Source: UBA830 sp002295635 (GTDB lineage Bacteria; Pseudomonadota; Alphaproteobacteria; MPNO01; UBA830). Taken from it: a stretch of DNA of 64,000 nt. The DNA lies in contig DBHK01000027.1 of the NCBI GenBank assembly GCA_002295635.1, positions 186,001-250,000 of the forward strand. The letters are read 5' to 3'. The position numbers and the translations under genes are program-made. Of the stretch, positions 1 through 8,558 are shown in pieces; within the stretch, counting starts at the first letter, position 1, and the number at the start of each line of letters is the position of its first letter. The notes below the pieces were generated by a model that did not search any database, was not told the origin of the DNA, and saw only the letters and a program-made list of their open reading frames with translations.

Positions 1-87
1 TTTCGACCACGGCAATAACGTTTACGATACCGAGCCGAATAATAAGAAAACTCGGGTTCGTGCGAACGACGCCCTTGGCGGGGGAAC

Positions 88-270
88 TTGGTATACAACT
101 CTGGCGCAGCTCCCAAACCTTACGATCCCAACGCACCGGGTGACGAGACACTCAGGTTTAGCGCTGGGTCCTTCGCGGTTTCTATGATCGGTGTTTCCCT
201 GATCATCCTTCTTCTTCGTTTTTTCCCGATTTTATTTTCTCGTTTCGAGATCAATTACGATATCCCTTAA
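88..270 (+). CDS. Small hypothetical membrane protein or C-terminal fragment
   Basis: A 60-residue reading frame from a TTG codon, ending in TAA. It has a proline-rich polar N-terminus and one hydrophobic segment at about residues 29-48, followed by a short charged tail. No family is recognised. A second frame (+2) is open from the window edge to base 187 and reads plausibly as protein (N-terminal part FDHGNNVYDTEP), so this may be the end of a longer gene broken by a frameshift near base 85-90. It lies upstream of the DUF1285 gene on the same strand. Treat as uncertain. Confidence 0.3.
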   Translation: MVYNSGAAPKPYDPNAPGDETLRFSAGSFAVSMIGVSLIILLLRFFPILFSRFEINYDIP

Positions 271-464
271 CCGAGCAACCAAATGAAAAATCGCCGCCTT
301 TCCGAGGCTTATAGATGAGCGAGACCTTGCAAAGACATTTGTCCTCAACAAGCAAAGCGTGTCCGCCCGAAAATAATGTGATAAGCGTCTGACTGATAAT
401 GTCATAATGACCTAGAATCATGCCGCTGATATGTTTGCAAACTGACGGTATACGCGGATCACAC

Positions 465-512
465 GCTTCGATCTTGGAAATGATACAACATGCTTCTATC
501 TTGGAAATGATA
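465..512. repeat. Two-copy direct repeat in intergenic region
   Basis: Bases 465-485 and 492-512 match over 21 bp with one mismatch (core ATCTTGGAAATGATA at 471-485 and 498-512), with a period of 27 bp. The repeat sits in the roughly 330-base stretch before the DUF1285 gene, in which I see no gene. It could be a regulator half-site pair or a local duplication. Confidence 0.6.
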
Positions 513-600
513 AGGTCTATCGGACGGCTTTCACGGGCTCTGATCGTTCAGTTGTTTGGAGGTCGGGCTCTATCGCCTTATGGGAGGGGTTAATGGCTAT

Positions 601-1170
601 ATGTCGGCCTTTTCTCTAGTTAATCTTGGACGCGTCTTGACGCGAGGCGAAGCGAAAGAGGGCCAGGTTCCTACCGATGGGCCGCAGATGTGCGGCGATA
701 TCGATATAAGGATCGCGCGGGATGGTACTTGGCACTATCTCGGTTCTCCGATCGGCCGCGAATCGCTGGTAAAGTTGTTCGCATCAGTACTAAATCGTGA
801 TGAGGCTGGAGATTTCTGGTTAGTAACGCCTGCCGAATTATGTCGGATTAAGGTGGATGATGCGCCGTTCAATGCTGTTGAGATGATTGTAAGCCATGGA
901 AAAAATGGACAAGTCCTTAATTTTCGCTCGAATATCGGCGAAACCGTTACGGCTGGACCGGATCACCCTATCCGAATCGAAATTGAACCGGAAACCGGTG
1001 AGCCGTCGCCTTATATTATGATAAGAGATGGTCTAGAGGCGTTAATTGTTCGATCCGTTTTTTATGATTTGGTGGAAATCAGTGAAGAACGAGAGGTGAA
1101 TGGAAAAACCATGCTTGGCGTTCGTAGCGGCGGCGTTTTCTTCAAACTCGGGGACATCGATGATGCCTAA
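601..1170 (+). CDS. DUF1285 family protein
   Basis: A 189-residue protein from ATG 601, preceded by GGGAGGGG at 582-589; in-frame starts at 580 (ATG) and 556 (TTG) are also open. The sequence IDIRIARDGTWHYLGSPIGR near the N-terminus and the later RIEIEPETGEPSPYIMIRDG segment are typical of DUF1285, a small cytosolic alpha+beta family of unknown function. Members often stand just before a CoA-type NUDIX gene and the CCA-adding enzyme in alphaproteobacteria, as here. The downstream NUDIX start overlaps its last codons, so translational coupling is likely. No biochemical role can be read from the sequence. Confidence 0.85.
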   Translation: MSAFSLVNLGRVLTRGEAKEGQVPTDGPQMCGDIDIRIARDGTWHYLGSPIGRESLVKLFASVLNRDEAGDFWLVTPAELCRIKVDDAPFNAVEMIVSHGKNGQVLNFRSNIGETVTAGPDHPIRIEIEPETGEPSPYIMIRDGLEALIVRSVFYDLVEISEEREVNGKTMLGVRSGGVFFKLGDIDDA

Positions 1171-1798
1171 TGATGGTTTGCGCATTGGCCGAGATCACAT
1201 TATGAGCGCGTTCGAAGGTCCCGGAATCGATCCACCGTCACTGGATAACCGAGGTGACGGCTACGGCTGGATTTCCCAGGAACGAGAATCGTTCCCGCAG
1301 AATATCACTCCCGCCGCGATTTTAGTTCCGCTTATTGACCGACATGACGGAATAACCATCCTTTTAACAGAGCGTCCCAGCCACCTCAAAAGTCATCCGG
1401 GGCAGGTTTCGTTCCCGGGCGGCAAATGCGAACCGGATGATCAAACCGCCGAAGATACCGCTCTGCGCGAAACCAAGGAAGAAATCGGCCTAGAGCCCGA
1501 ACAAATCGATCTGGTTGGCCGGCTAGGTCAGCGAACCACGGGTAGCGGTTTCAAGGTTACGCCTGTTGTTGGCCTTATCCGGCCACCATTTGAGACGTTT
1601 CCAAACCCCGGCGAAGTCGAGACAGTCTTCGAGGTGCCGCTGAGTTTTGTCCTTGACCCTGAAAATCAGAAAACTGAAACCCGATATATCCGAGGTGTAG
1701 ATCACCAATTCTACGTTCTCCCCTTTGAAAACTTCTATATCTGGGGTTTAACGGCGCGTCTGCTTATTGCGTTGAAAGACACCTTGGAGGTTACATGA
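1163..1798 (+). CDS. NUDIX hydrolase, CoA pyrophosphatase-like
   Basis: About 211 residues from ATG 1163 (GGGGA eight bases upstream; ATG 1160 and 1202 are alternatives, and the frame is open back to 1100). The N-terminal half carries LLTERPSHLKSHPGQVSFPG, the signature of the UPF0035/CoA-pyrophosphatase branch of NUDIX enzymes. It is followed by the NUDIX box with GGKCEPDD and RETKEEIGL supplying the metal-binding glutamates. Such enzymes cleave CoA derivatives or ADP-containing dinucleotides to adenosine 3',5'-bisphosphate and 4'-phosphopantetheine products. Both ends overlap their neighbours, which points to a single transcript. Substrate is inferred from the subfamily motif only. Confidence 0.9.
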   Translation: MPNDGLRIGRDHIMSAFEGPGIDPPSLDNRGDGYGWISQERESFPQNITPAAILVPLIDRHDGITILLTERPSHLKSHPGQVSFPGGKCEPDDQTAEDTALRETKEEIGLEPEQIDLVGRLGQRTTGSGFKVTPVVGLIRPPFETFPNPGEVETVFEVPLSFVLDPENQKTETRYIRGVDHQFYVLPFENFYIWGLTARLLIALKDTLEVT

Positions 1799-2106
1799 TC
1801 CGGCTATTGCTGTTGACACTTATACCACTGATTCTGCCATTCGCTGCTTGGTACGCATGGGATGTATTCGGGGAGAAGCCGGTGATCGATCCTGTTACGG
1901 GTGAACAGGAGCCGCCTAAGTTAAAATCTGCGCCACTGAAAATGCTATTCTTTATCGGGACAGTCCTGTCAATGCTCACGTTAGGTGCATTTCTTCTTTT
2001 CCATGACCAAATTGCGAATGATCCATATTCCGCAATAAACGTCGAAGATGCTGGGAAGAGACTAGAGCGCGGTATCGCACCCGACAGACCTAATGCACCG
2101 CGTTGA
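1795..2106 (+). CDS. DUF6111 family membrane protein
   Basis: A 103-residue protein whose ATG overlaps the stop of the NUDIX gene by four bases. It has two hydrophobic helices, at about residues 2-22 and 50-68, joined by a charged loop containing GEKPVIDPVTGEQEPPK, and a basic C-terminus. The pattern and its position between the NUDIX gene and the CCA-adding enzyme match the DUF6111 family of alphaproteobacterial inner-membrane proteins with no known function. The four-base overlap with the next start at 2103 supports coupled translation. Confidence 0.75.
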   Translation: MIRLLLLTLIPLILPFAAWYAWDVFGEKPVIDPVTGEQEPPKLKSAPLKMLFFIGTVLSMLTLGAFLLFHDQIANDPYSAINVEDAGKRLERGIAPDRPNAPR

Positions 2107-3362
2107 GCGTGGCGGACAGAATCTCACCGCCAGACTGGATGGTGGACCCCGACTTGGAAAAAATCTTTGATATATTGAAGATGGCGGGCCACAAGGTACG
2201 GTTCGTCGGAGGGTGCGTCCGTGATACGATCGCTCGCCGCACAGTTAAGGACATTGACCTAGCGACCGACGCAAACCCCGAATTCGTTTTAAAGGTTTTG
2301 ACCGGCGCTAAGATCAAGGTACTACCGACCGGTATCGAACATGGCACGGTCACCGCAATTCCGGAAACACGCCCATTCGAAATCACAACGCTGCGCAGAG
2401 ACGTTGAAACCGATGGCCGACACGCGACTGTAGAATTCACTGAAGATTGGATGGAGGATGCGTCGCGTCGGGACTTTACTTTCAACGCCCTTTCGGCTGA
2501 TCCCGACGGGACAATCTATGATTATTTCACCGGAATAGAAGATCTCAACGCTGGTCGGGTTCGTTTTATCGGCCGCGCCCAAGAACGCGTCGCCGAGGAC
2601 TATTTGAGAGTGATGCGGTTTTTCCGGTTTCAGGCGAATTACGGTAAAACTGTGCCGGATCAAGATTCTTTGGCGGCTTGCCGGGCAGCGGCTGGGAATG
2701 TCGAAACCGTGTCCGGAGAGCGTATCTGGAGCGAAATGTCGCAGACGCTTACCGCTCCAGCACCTGGAGCCGTGCTTCGGATGATGGAGGATATTGGGTT
2801 GCTCGGCCTTTTGCTGCCGGTTGGCGGATCCGTGATGCATATTGAAGCCTTGGCGAAGGTGGAGAGTATCTTATCAATTGAACCGGAACCGATTAGGCGT
2901 TTGGCGGCATTGATAAGACCCAGCGATGGTCAAGAGTCCGAGACCGCAGTTCGGTTACGGTTGTCACGGAGAGATAACTCCCGGCTTAAAAGGTTGAATT
3001 CTATGCGGGGTGAATCCAGTGCAGCGATGAGTATTCATGAGTTGCGTAAGACGCTTTATGCGGTCGGCCGCGACCGATTTCTTGATCAGATTCTTCTCGA
3101 CTGGGCAGACGATCTCGCCGCCAATTCACTGGGATCAGTTAGCTCGATGAAGGGCTGGAGGGAAATATGGGATACCGCTTCATCCTGGCAGTTTCCGGAA
3201 TTTCCCATAAATGGTGAAGACGTCATGGAAATGGGTATCCAAGAAGGCCCTAGAGTCGGAGAAATTCTTGAGCATATCGAAGAATGGTGGGTAGAACATT
3301 CCTTTCTGCCTGACCGAGATGCGTGCCTCGACCAATTGAGGCAGGTTATCCCCAATCTCTGA
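2103..3362 (+). CDS. cca: CCA tRNA nucleotidyltransferase
   Basis: A 419-residue class II CCA-adding enzyme, which builds or repairs the 3'-CCA end of tRNAs. The nucleotidyltransferase head shows VGGCVRDTIARRTVKDIDLA (GG and DxD motifs, residues about 36-55). Next comes the ERRD-like motif region with RRDFTFNAL, and then the RNA-binding helical domain with YDYFTGIEDL and RVMRFFRF. The start is TTG 2103, overlapping the DUF6111 stop; GTG 2109 is an alternative. Length is normal for alphaproteobacterial forms. The C-terminal half is typical of the family with no HD phosphohydrolase domain visible. Confidence 0.93.
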   Translation: MSVADRISPPDWMVDPDLEKIFDILKMAGHKVRFVGGCVRDTIARRTVKDIDLATDANPEFVLKVLTGAKIKVLPTGIEHGTVTAIPETRPFEITTLRRDVETDGRHATVEFTEDWMEDASRRDFTFNALSADPDGTIYDYFTGIEDLNAGRVRFIGRAQERVAEDYLRVMRFFRFQANYGKTVPDQDSLAACRAAAGNVETVSGERIWSEMSQTLTAPAPGAVLRMMEDIGLLGLLLPVGGSVMHIEALAKVESILSIEPEPIRRLAALIRPSDGQESETAVRLRLSRRDNSRLKRLNSMRGESSAAMSIHELRKTLYAVGRDRFLDQILLDWADDLAANSLGSVSSMKGWREIWDTASSWQFPEFPINGEDVMEMGIQEGPRVGEILEHIEEWWVEHSFLPDRDACLDQLRQVIPNL

Positions 3363-3531
3363 AGCAGAGTTTACCCTCCCCAACAAATTCTTTGTGAATA
3401 TTTTTCTACGTACGACGATGGAATATTTAGTCGTTCGAACAAAGCAATTTGATTAACTTTTCATTTTATAGTGCCCCCAATTCTATTGTTAATATGAGTA
3501 TATCGGCTAGTGTCGAATCCGAGCGCCGACT

Positions 3532-3800
3532 ATGGAAACGTTTGAAGACATTTGCAAAGTTAGCGCAGTCGGTATTCCTGACTCGAGGCGGGGTCCTGTG
3601 GTAATCGCATGCGTCAAAGGGCGGGGTGGCGATATCGCGAGGCGCGCCGCCGCTATCAATATTCACTGAAAAACTCGTTACTTGCCAACTTCAAATGTTC
3701 ATTAGACTATAATTTCGCCGATCACCTTCGGCGCAATGCGGCCAATAAAGATTTAAGACGTCTTCTTCGTGATGCACCTACCGAAGTCAAAACTCAGAAC
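3532..3800 (+). pseudogene. Decayed acyl-CoA synthetase (AMP-binding) C-terminus
   Basis: Two adjacent reading frames resemble the C-terminal domain of acyl-CoA synthetases. Bases 3532-3669 encode a segment with VSAVGIPDSRRGPVVIACV, matching the family's 'AVVGVPDERRGE.. AFV' strand. After a frame change, bases about 3670-3785 encode LLANFKCSLDYNFADHLRRN and LRRLLRD, matching the family's 'LANYKCPR..FVD.LPRNATGKILKRELRD' end. The critical GK lysine of the A10 motif is replaced (AANKD). The rest of the gene is absent. The 565-base stretch between cca and hemF holds nothing else that I can support. Confidence 0.6.
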
Positions 3801-3927
3801 TCTCATCGCTTCCAGCAGGTTGCTTGAAGTATGATTTCGGAGAATTGTGCCGACTCAAAAAAAATCGCTGCGGTCTTCGCTCCAAGCTCTTTCATTCACT
3901 ACGTTTTGTTTACTGTTTTTAATTCCT

Positions 3928-4791
3928 TTAAGGCCATTTAACTTCTGGAGGCATGGACATGAGAATAGCCTCCACATTTCCCCCAGTTTTTAGGCCGAAG
4001 ATCGTGCCCCTGTCATGGAGTAGATTGAACTCTACATACCGACCACGCCGGCGCAGCTGGTATTCTCTTTGCTCCGGCGTCCACGTATTATTCATGTGAT
4101 TAGAAATGATCTCTGGATAAATACCGAGAAAAGCAAGGCCAACCTCTTGAGTGAAGGCAAAATCCTTCTCCCAGTCGCCGGTATCAACGTAATCGAAAAA
4201 AATACCTCCAACGCCGCGGGGTTCGTTCCGATGTGGAAGAAAAAAATACTCGTCGCACCATTGCTTGAATTTTGGATAGTACTCATTGTTGTGCTTTTCG
4301 CACGCTCGGCGCAAAGCTCCATGGAACATCTCGGTATCTTCTTCGTCTGGATAAATGGGTGTAAGGTCGCTCCCGCCGCCGAACCATGCTTTTGACGTAA
4401 TAATAAAACGGGTGTTCATATGTGCGGCTGGCACCAGCGGTGAGTGCATGTGCGAAACCAATGAAATACCTGACGCCCAGAACCGGGGGTCTTCCTCCGC
4501 ACCAGGAACGTTTTTCCGAAACTCTTCTGAGAACTCGCCGTAAACGGTTGAGATGTTTACGCCAACTTTTTCGAAGACACGGCCTTTCATCACAGACATT
4601 ATTCCGCCACCACCGCCCGGCCGATCCCATGCCATTTGCTCGAAGCGTCCCGGTTTACCGCTGCCGATTGTCTCATTCGGTCCGATAACCGTATCCTCTA
4701 TATTCTCGAGCGATCGGCATATCCTGTCGCGCAGTTCTGAAAACCAGGTACTGGCAGCTATCTTTTTTTCGTCTAAGGTCTTCTCGGTCAT
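3928..4791 (-). CDS. hemF: Oxygen-dependent coproporphyrinogen-III oxidase
   Basis: A 287-residue enzyme from ATG 4791, which is preceded by GGTGGAGAG; the frame is open further upstream but would overlap trmL. It oxidatively decarboxylates coproporphyrinogen III to protoporphyrinogen IX in haem synthesis using O2. Visible family blocks include GGGGIMSVMKG, the conserved HMNTRF and GGGSDLTP segments, FDYVDTGDWEKDFAF, and the C-terminal RGRYVEFNLLHDRGT and FGLKTGGN. It is 13 bases downstream of trmL on the same strand, so the two are probably cotranscribed. Next to the divergent petABC operon it fits an aerobic, haem-requiring respiratory lifestyle. Confidence 0.95.
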   Translation of the reverse strand: MTEKTLDEKKIAASTWFSELRDRICRSLENIEDTVIGPNETIGSGKPGRFEQMAWDRPGGGGGIMSVMKGRVFEKVGVNISTVYGEFSEEFRKNVPGAEEDPRFWASGISLVSHMHSPLVPAAHMNTRFIITSKAWFGGGSDLTPIYPDEEDTEMFHGALRRACEKHNNEYYPKFKQWCDEYFFLPHRNEPRGVGGIFFDYVDTGDWEKDFAFTQEVGLAFLGIYPEIISNHMNNTWTPEQREYQLRRRGRYVEFNLLHDRGTIFGLKTGGNVEAILMSMPPEVKWP

Positions 4792-4804
4792 CTCTCCACC
4801 TAAC

Positions 4805-5266
4805 TTACGCAAATACTCCATCAAAGGCGCCGGTCTGTCGCATCGCCTCGCCAACGACTATCGCTGCCGCCGTAACAACATTGAGCGACCGAGCGCCGCG
4901 CGCCATCGGAATAGACAAACGAGCATTGGCTTCAGCGTGTACGCTAGCGGGGACCCCGGCGCTTTCGCGGCCGAGTAATAATATATCTGTGTCCAGATAC
5001 TTAAAATCAGTGTAAGTATCTGTTCCTTGTGTGGTTAGAAGCAATACACGGGATGGAAGCCGAGCCGTTTTCCATGCCTCCCATGATGCATGGCGGTCTA
5101 TGTCCGCGTGGGCCCCATAATCCATTAAAACGCGCTTTAATCGTCGGTCGTCCAATAGGAAGCCGCAGGGTTCGATGATATCCACTGGGATGTTCAGGCA
5201 GGCGCCAAGGCGGAAAACCGCTCCCGCATTCTGAGGGATGTCAGGTTGAAACATTGCTATTCTCAT
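4805..5266 (-). CDS. trmL: tRNA (cytidine(34)-2'-O)-methyltransferase
   Basis: A 153-residue SPOUT-class methyltransferase from ATG 5266 (the frame continues to 5377, but MRIAMFQPDIPQNAGAV is the family's usual N-terminus). It 2'-O-methylates the wobble nucleotide of certain leucine tRNAs using SAM. Motifs seen: LGACLNIPVDIIEPCGF (motif 1), LLLGRESAGVP (motif 2) and the trefoil-knot end with IPMARGARSLNVVTAAAIVV (motif 3). Length is standard for TrmL. It lies directly upstream of hemF on the minus strand and diverges from petA across about 320 bases that must hold promoters for both directions. Confidence 0.93.
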   Translation of the reverse strand: MRIAMFQPDIPQNAGAVFRLGACLNIPVDIIEPCGFLLDDRRLKRVLMDYGAHADIDRHASWEAWKTARLPSRVLLLTTQGTDTYTDFKYLDTDILLLGRESAGVPASVHAEANARLSIPMARGARSLNVVTAAAIVVGEAMRQTGAFDGVFA

Positions 5267-5589
5267 ATCAAAGCCATACCGATGATCGGTAGGAGGCGCA
5301 ATCGTTAGAATTTTTAGACACTTCACCTTACCTATACCGACTGCTAACCCAACTGGGGCAGGGTTTCCAGCGGCCACTAATTGGACTATACCGGCTTTTA
5401 GAGCCTATTAACGGCGGCCCATGATAAGAGAAGTGTGCGGCGACGCGCCGCATGTATCGAATCTAACGTCGTGCTACCTATAAACTAGGTAAAAGTGGCG
5501 TATTGGGGGAAATATTTTAAGTTCGTATTTTTGGCGGATTTTCACGGGACGTGAAATGTCAGCAAATGAACGGAAATAAGGTGTGAAGC

Positions 5590-6147
5590 ATGGCTGATAC
5601 CGGAGGCGCCCGGTCGCCCGAAAACGGCCACAAAGGGGAAACCCGGCGTGATTTTCTACAACTGGCGACTGGTGCTTTTGCGGCCGTTGGTGGCGCTGCA
5701 GTGGCTTGGCCTTTCATCCAGCAAATGAATCCGGCTGCGGATACGCTGGCCCTAGCCACTGTCGAGGTTGATGTCTCCGCAGTCGAAATAGGTCAAGCTA
5801 TCAAAGTAAAATGGCGGGGGGTACCAGTTTTTATTCGCCATCGTACAAAAGCCGAGGTCGCCGCTGCAAATTCTGTAAGGTCTACTGATTTAATCGACCC
5901 GGAAGAAGACAGTGCCCGCGCTCAAAAGCCAGAGTGGCTGATTTTGGTCGGGGTCTGTACCCACTTGGGATGCATTCCGCTGGGCACTTCACAGGGTGAA
6001 ACCAAGGGCGAGTTCAATGGGTGGTTCTGCCCGTGCCATGGGTCACACTATGACACATCCGGTCGCATCCGGAAGGGCCCGGCACCTCGTAACCTTCCAA
6101 TACCTGAATACACCTTTATCAGCGATAACGTCGTCAAGATCGGGTGA
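5590..6147 (+). CDS. petA: Ubiquinol-cytochrome c reductase Rieske iron-sulfur subunit
   Basis: A 185-residue Rieske protein of the cytochrome bc1 complex, carrying electrons from ubiquinol to cytochrome c1. The N-terminus has a twin-arginine sequence (TRRDFL, residues 19-24) before one membrane anchor, at about residues 26-45, as expected for Tat-exported Rieske proteins. The 2Fe-2S ligands lie in CTHLGC (Cys123, His125) and CPCHGSH (Cys147, His150), with Cys128 and Cys149 placed to form the stabilising disulfide. AAGGTGTG upstream serves as ribosome binding site. It is first in a petA-petB-petC operon with 12 bases to petB. Confidence 0.97.
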   Translation: MADTGGARSPENGHKGETRRDFLQLATGAFAAVGGAAVAWPFIQQMNPAADTLALATVEVDVSAVEIGQAIKVKWRGVPVFIRHRTKAEVAAANSVRSTDLIDPEEDSARAQKPEWLILVGVCTHLGCIPLGTSQGETKGEFNGWFCPCHGSHYDTSGRIRKGPAPRNLPIPEYTFISDNVVKIG

Positions 6148-6159
6148 GGTAGAAGAAAT

Positions 6160-7488
6160 ATGTCCAAATTCCAGAAACCTGCCTGGCTCGATAACAGCGC
6201 TGTTCGCTGGGTTGATCACCGTCTTCCGATTTTTTCGTTCGTGAGCCATGAGCTCTATGAATACCCAACGCCCCGAAACCTGAATTATTGGTGGAATTTC
6301 GGCTCTTTGGCGGGGATTGTGTTAGTGATCATGATCGTCACGGGTATTACTCTGGCTATGCACTATACCCCCCATACAGCGATGGCTTTCGATTCGGTTG
6401 AACGCGTTATGCGTGACGTGAACTACGGCTGGCTAATCCGTTATATACATATGAACGGTGCGTCGATGTTCTTCATCATAGTGTACATTCATATTTTCCG
6501 AGGACTGTATTTTGGCTCCTACAAGGCCCCGCGCGAAATCCTTTGGATGCTGGGTGTCGTAATCCTGCTTCTGATGATGGCTACGGCATTTATGGGATAT
6601 GTGCTTCCTTGGGGTCAGATGAGCTTCTGGGGTGCTACGGTGATTACTAACTTATTTTCAGCTATTCCTTGGGGTATCGGAGACTATATCGTAACCCTAC
6701 TGTGGGGTGGGTTTTCGGTTGACAATGCTACTCTCAATAGGTTTTTCAGCCTGCACTATCTTTTACCGTTTGTAATTGTTGGCGTCGTAGTATTGCATAT
6801 CTGGGCGCTGCACGTGCACGGTTCGAATAATCCGATCGGGATCGATACCAAGGGGGAACAGGATGTTGTCCCGTTCCATCCCTATTATACGGTCAAGGAT
6901 ATGTTTGGGCTGGGAGTTTTCTTAATTATATTTGCCCTGTTCATATTCTTCGCCCCTAATTACTTGGGCCACCCGGATAACTACATACCGGCCAATTCTC
7001 TGTCGACGCCAGCGCATATTGTGCCGGAATGGTATTTTCTACCTTTCTACGCGATCCTCCGCGCGGTGCCGGATAATTTCATCGGCGGCTGGACCACCGA
7101 GTGGCTAGGCTTCATCATCTTTGAAGCCAAGCTGGCTGGAGTACTCGCGATGTTCGGAGCAATCGCGGTATTATTTATTTTGCCCTGGCTTGATCGGTCA
7201 CCAGTGCGTTCGTCACGCTTTAGGCCATTGTACAAGTGGTTTTTCTGGATATTTGCGATCGATTGTCTTGTGCTAGGTTATATGGGCGCACTCCCAGCTG
7301 AGGGAATCTACGTCGTTATCAGCCGCGTTGCGACCGTCTATTATTTTGCCCACTTTTTGGTAATCATTCCCCTCTTGGCGAAGTTCGAGACAACAAAAGA
7401 ATTACCTAAAAGTATTTCTGAACCGGTTCTGCGAGGGGGAGGCGGGGTTGCTGTCAGTGCTGCTGCCAAGCCAATGGAGAAAGCTTGA
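6160..7488 (+). CDS. petB: Cytochrome b of the bc1 complex
   Basis: A 442-residue polytopic membrane protein, the quinol-binding core of complex III with two b-type haems. Histidine-bearing helix segments (IRYIHMNGASMFF, LHYLLPFVIVGVVVLHIWALH) carry the haem ligands. The Qo-site PEWY motif is in HIVPEWYFLPFYAILR, and GYVLPWGQMSFWGATVIT forms the cd helix region. Length is within the normal range for a non-split alphaproteobacterial cytochrome b, with an alanine-rich polar tail. Its stop overlaps the petC start by four bases, so the two subunits are translated together. Confidence 0.97.
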   Translation: MSKFQKPAWLDNSAVRWVDHRLPIFSFVSHELYEYPTPRNLNYWWNFGSLAGIVLVIMIVTGITLAMHYTPHTAMAFDSVERVMRDVNYGWLIRYIHMNGASMFFIIVYIHIFRGLYFGSYKAPREILWMLGVVILLLMMATAFMGYVLPWGQMSFWGATVITNLFSAIPWGIGDYIVTLLWGGFSVDNATLNRFFSLHYLLPFVIVGVVVLHIWALHVHGSNNPIGIDTKGEQDVVPFHPYYTVKDMFGLGVFLIIFALFIFFAPNYLGHPDNYIPANSLSTPAHIVPEWYFLPFYAILRAVPDNFIGGWTTEWLGFIIFEAKLAGVLAMFGAIAVLFILPWLDRSPVRSSRFRPLYKWFFWIFAIDCLVLGYMGALPAEGIYVVISRVATVYYFAHFLVIIPLLAKFETTKELPKSISEPVLRGGGGVAVSAAAKPMEKA

Positions 7489-8255
7489 TGAAACGGTTTT
7501 TCACCGGTGTCGTTGTCGGTGTCCTAGCAATAATTTTAGGGTCCGCGGTGCACGCGGCCGGGGGAGGAGTGGCACCTCCCGCGCACCCTTGGGCGCATTC
7601 GGGTATCTTCGGGACGTTTGATAGGGGGGCGCTACGCCGGGGGGCGAAAGTTTATAATGAAGTTTGCTCCGCCTGCCATGGATTGCGTCTAGTAGCATAC
7701 CGTAACCTTCTGGATATTGGATTCGCCGAACGCGAAATAAAGGCGATCGCTGCTGAGAGGGAAGTGCCAGCCGAACCTAACGATGATGGAGAGATTGAAA
7801 TGCGGCCAGCTATTCCGTCGGATCGATTCGTGTCGCCGTTTCCAAATGATAACGCTGCGCGCGCTGCTAATGGCGGGGCATTGCCACCTGATTTGTCGCT
7901 GATCGTAAAAGCCCGGCCCGGCGGTGCGGATTACATCCACGCACTACTCACCGGATACAAGGAGGAAGCACCAGCCGGTATCGAGGTACCAGAGGGCATG
8001 AACTACAACGAGTATTACGCGGGCAATATGATAGCGATGGCCTCCCCGTTGGCGGAAGATGGCGTGGAATATGCCGATGGCACCAAGGCTTCCGTTGAGC
8101 AAATGTCGGAAGATGTAACTGTTTTTCTCGCATGGGCAGCTGAACCAGAACTGGAAGAGCGTAAGCGCATGGGAATAAAAGTGATCCTTTTTCTGCTTAT
8201 TTTAACCGGGCTTCTTTATGTCGTAAAACGCCGTGTTTGGGCCGACGCCCACTAA
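7485..8255 (+). CDS. petC: Cytochrome c1 of the bc1 complex
   Basis: A 256-residue cytochrome c1. A signal peptide (about residues 1-24, ending near AVHA) exports it. The haem-binding CSACH motif is at residues 61-65, and the axial methionine is probably in the NMIAMASPL segment. A C-terminal helix (GIKVILFLLILTGLLYVV) anchors the protein in the inner membrane with its haem domain in the periplasm. It accepts electrons from the Rieske centre and passes them to soluble or membrane cytochrome c. Last gene of the operon; no clear intrinsic terminator follows. Confidence 0.96.
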   Translation: MMKRFFTGVVVGVLAIILGSAVHAAGGGVAPPAHPWAHSGIFGTFDRGALRRGAKVYNEVCSACHGLRLVAYRNLLDIGFAEREIKAIAAEREVPAEPNDDGEIEMRPAIPSDRFVSPFPNDNAARAANGGALPPDLSLIVKARPGGADYIHALLTGYKEEAPAGIEVPEGMNYNEYYAGNMIAMASPLAEDGVEYADGTKASVEQMSEDVTVFLAWAAEPELEERKRMGIKVILFLLILTGLLYVVKRRVWADAH

Positions 8256-8272
8256 AACCTTGAGAGTGTCCG

Positions 8273-8455
8273 CTACCCCCGGCAGGCAGATCTACCGAGG
8301 ATGACTCGTTTTCTAAGGGTGAATAAAGTACTTTCAGTCATGTCTCCATCGGGACCAATAACATAGAGAAAGCTCCGGATATTTTTGATGCCGTGTGCGG
8401 CTATTCGGGAATCTGGTGCGAACTTGAAGGAAAAAACTGCAGACCGAGTATCATG
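8273..8455 (-). pseudogene. Possible thioredoxin/peroxiredoxin-like remnant
   Basis: On the minus strand a stretch without a good start encodes FAPDSRIAAHGIKNIRSFLY followed by VIGPDGDM. This loosely resembles the 'A..YGV..IPTTFLIDPDG' strand of thioredoxin-fold peroxiredoxins. An in-frame stop lies just upstream and no catalytic cysteine region is present. It fills much of the 303-base gap between petC and mtnP. The match is short and from memory of the family, so this is weak. Confidence 0.2.
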
Positions 8456-8558
8456 GCCCTGAACAATTTACTGTATCTTGAAGTCTCGAATCATTTGTAA
8501 TGGTTAATTGACCCCATTAGCTTCCCGCGAGTGGGTGGTCGGTGTTTGGGAGAGATTT

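Noticed and set aside
3609..3827. 72-codon plus-strand frame as a real small gene
   Set aside because: Its C-terminal part reads as a decayed acyl-CoA synthetase end, so it is treated as part of a pseudogene.
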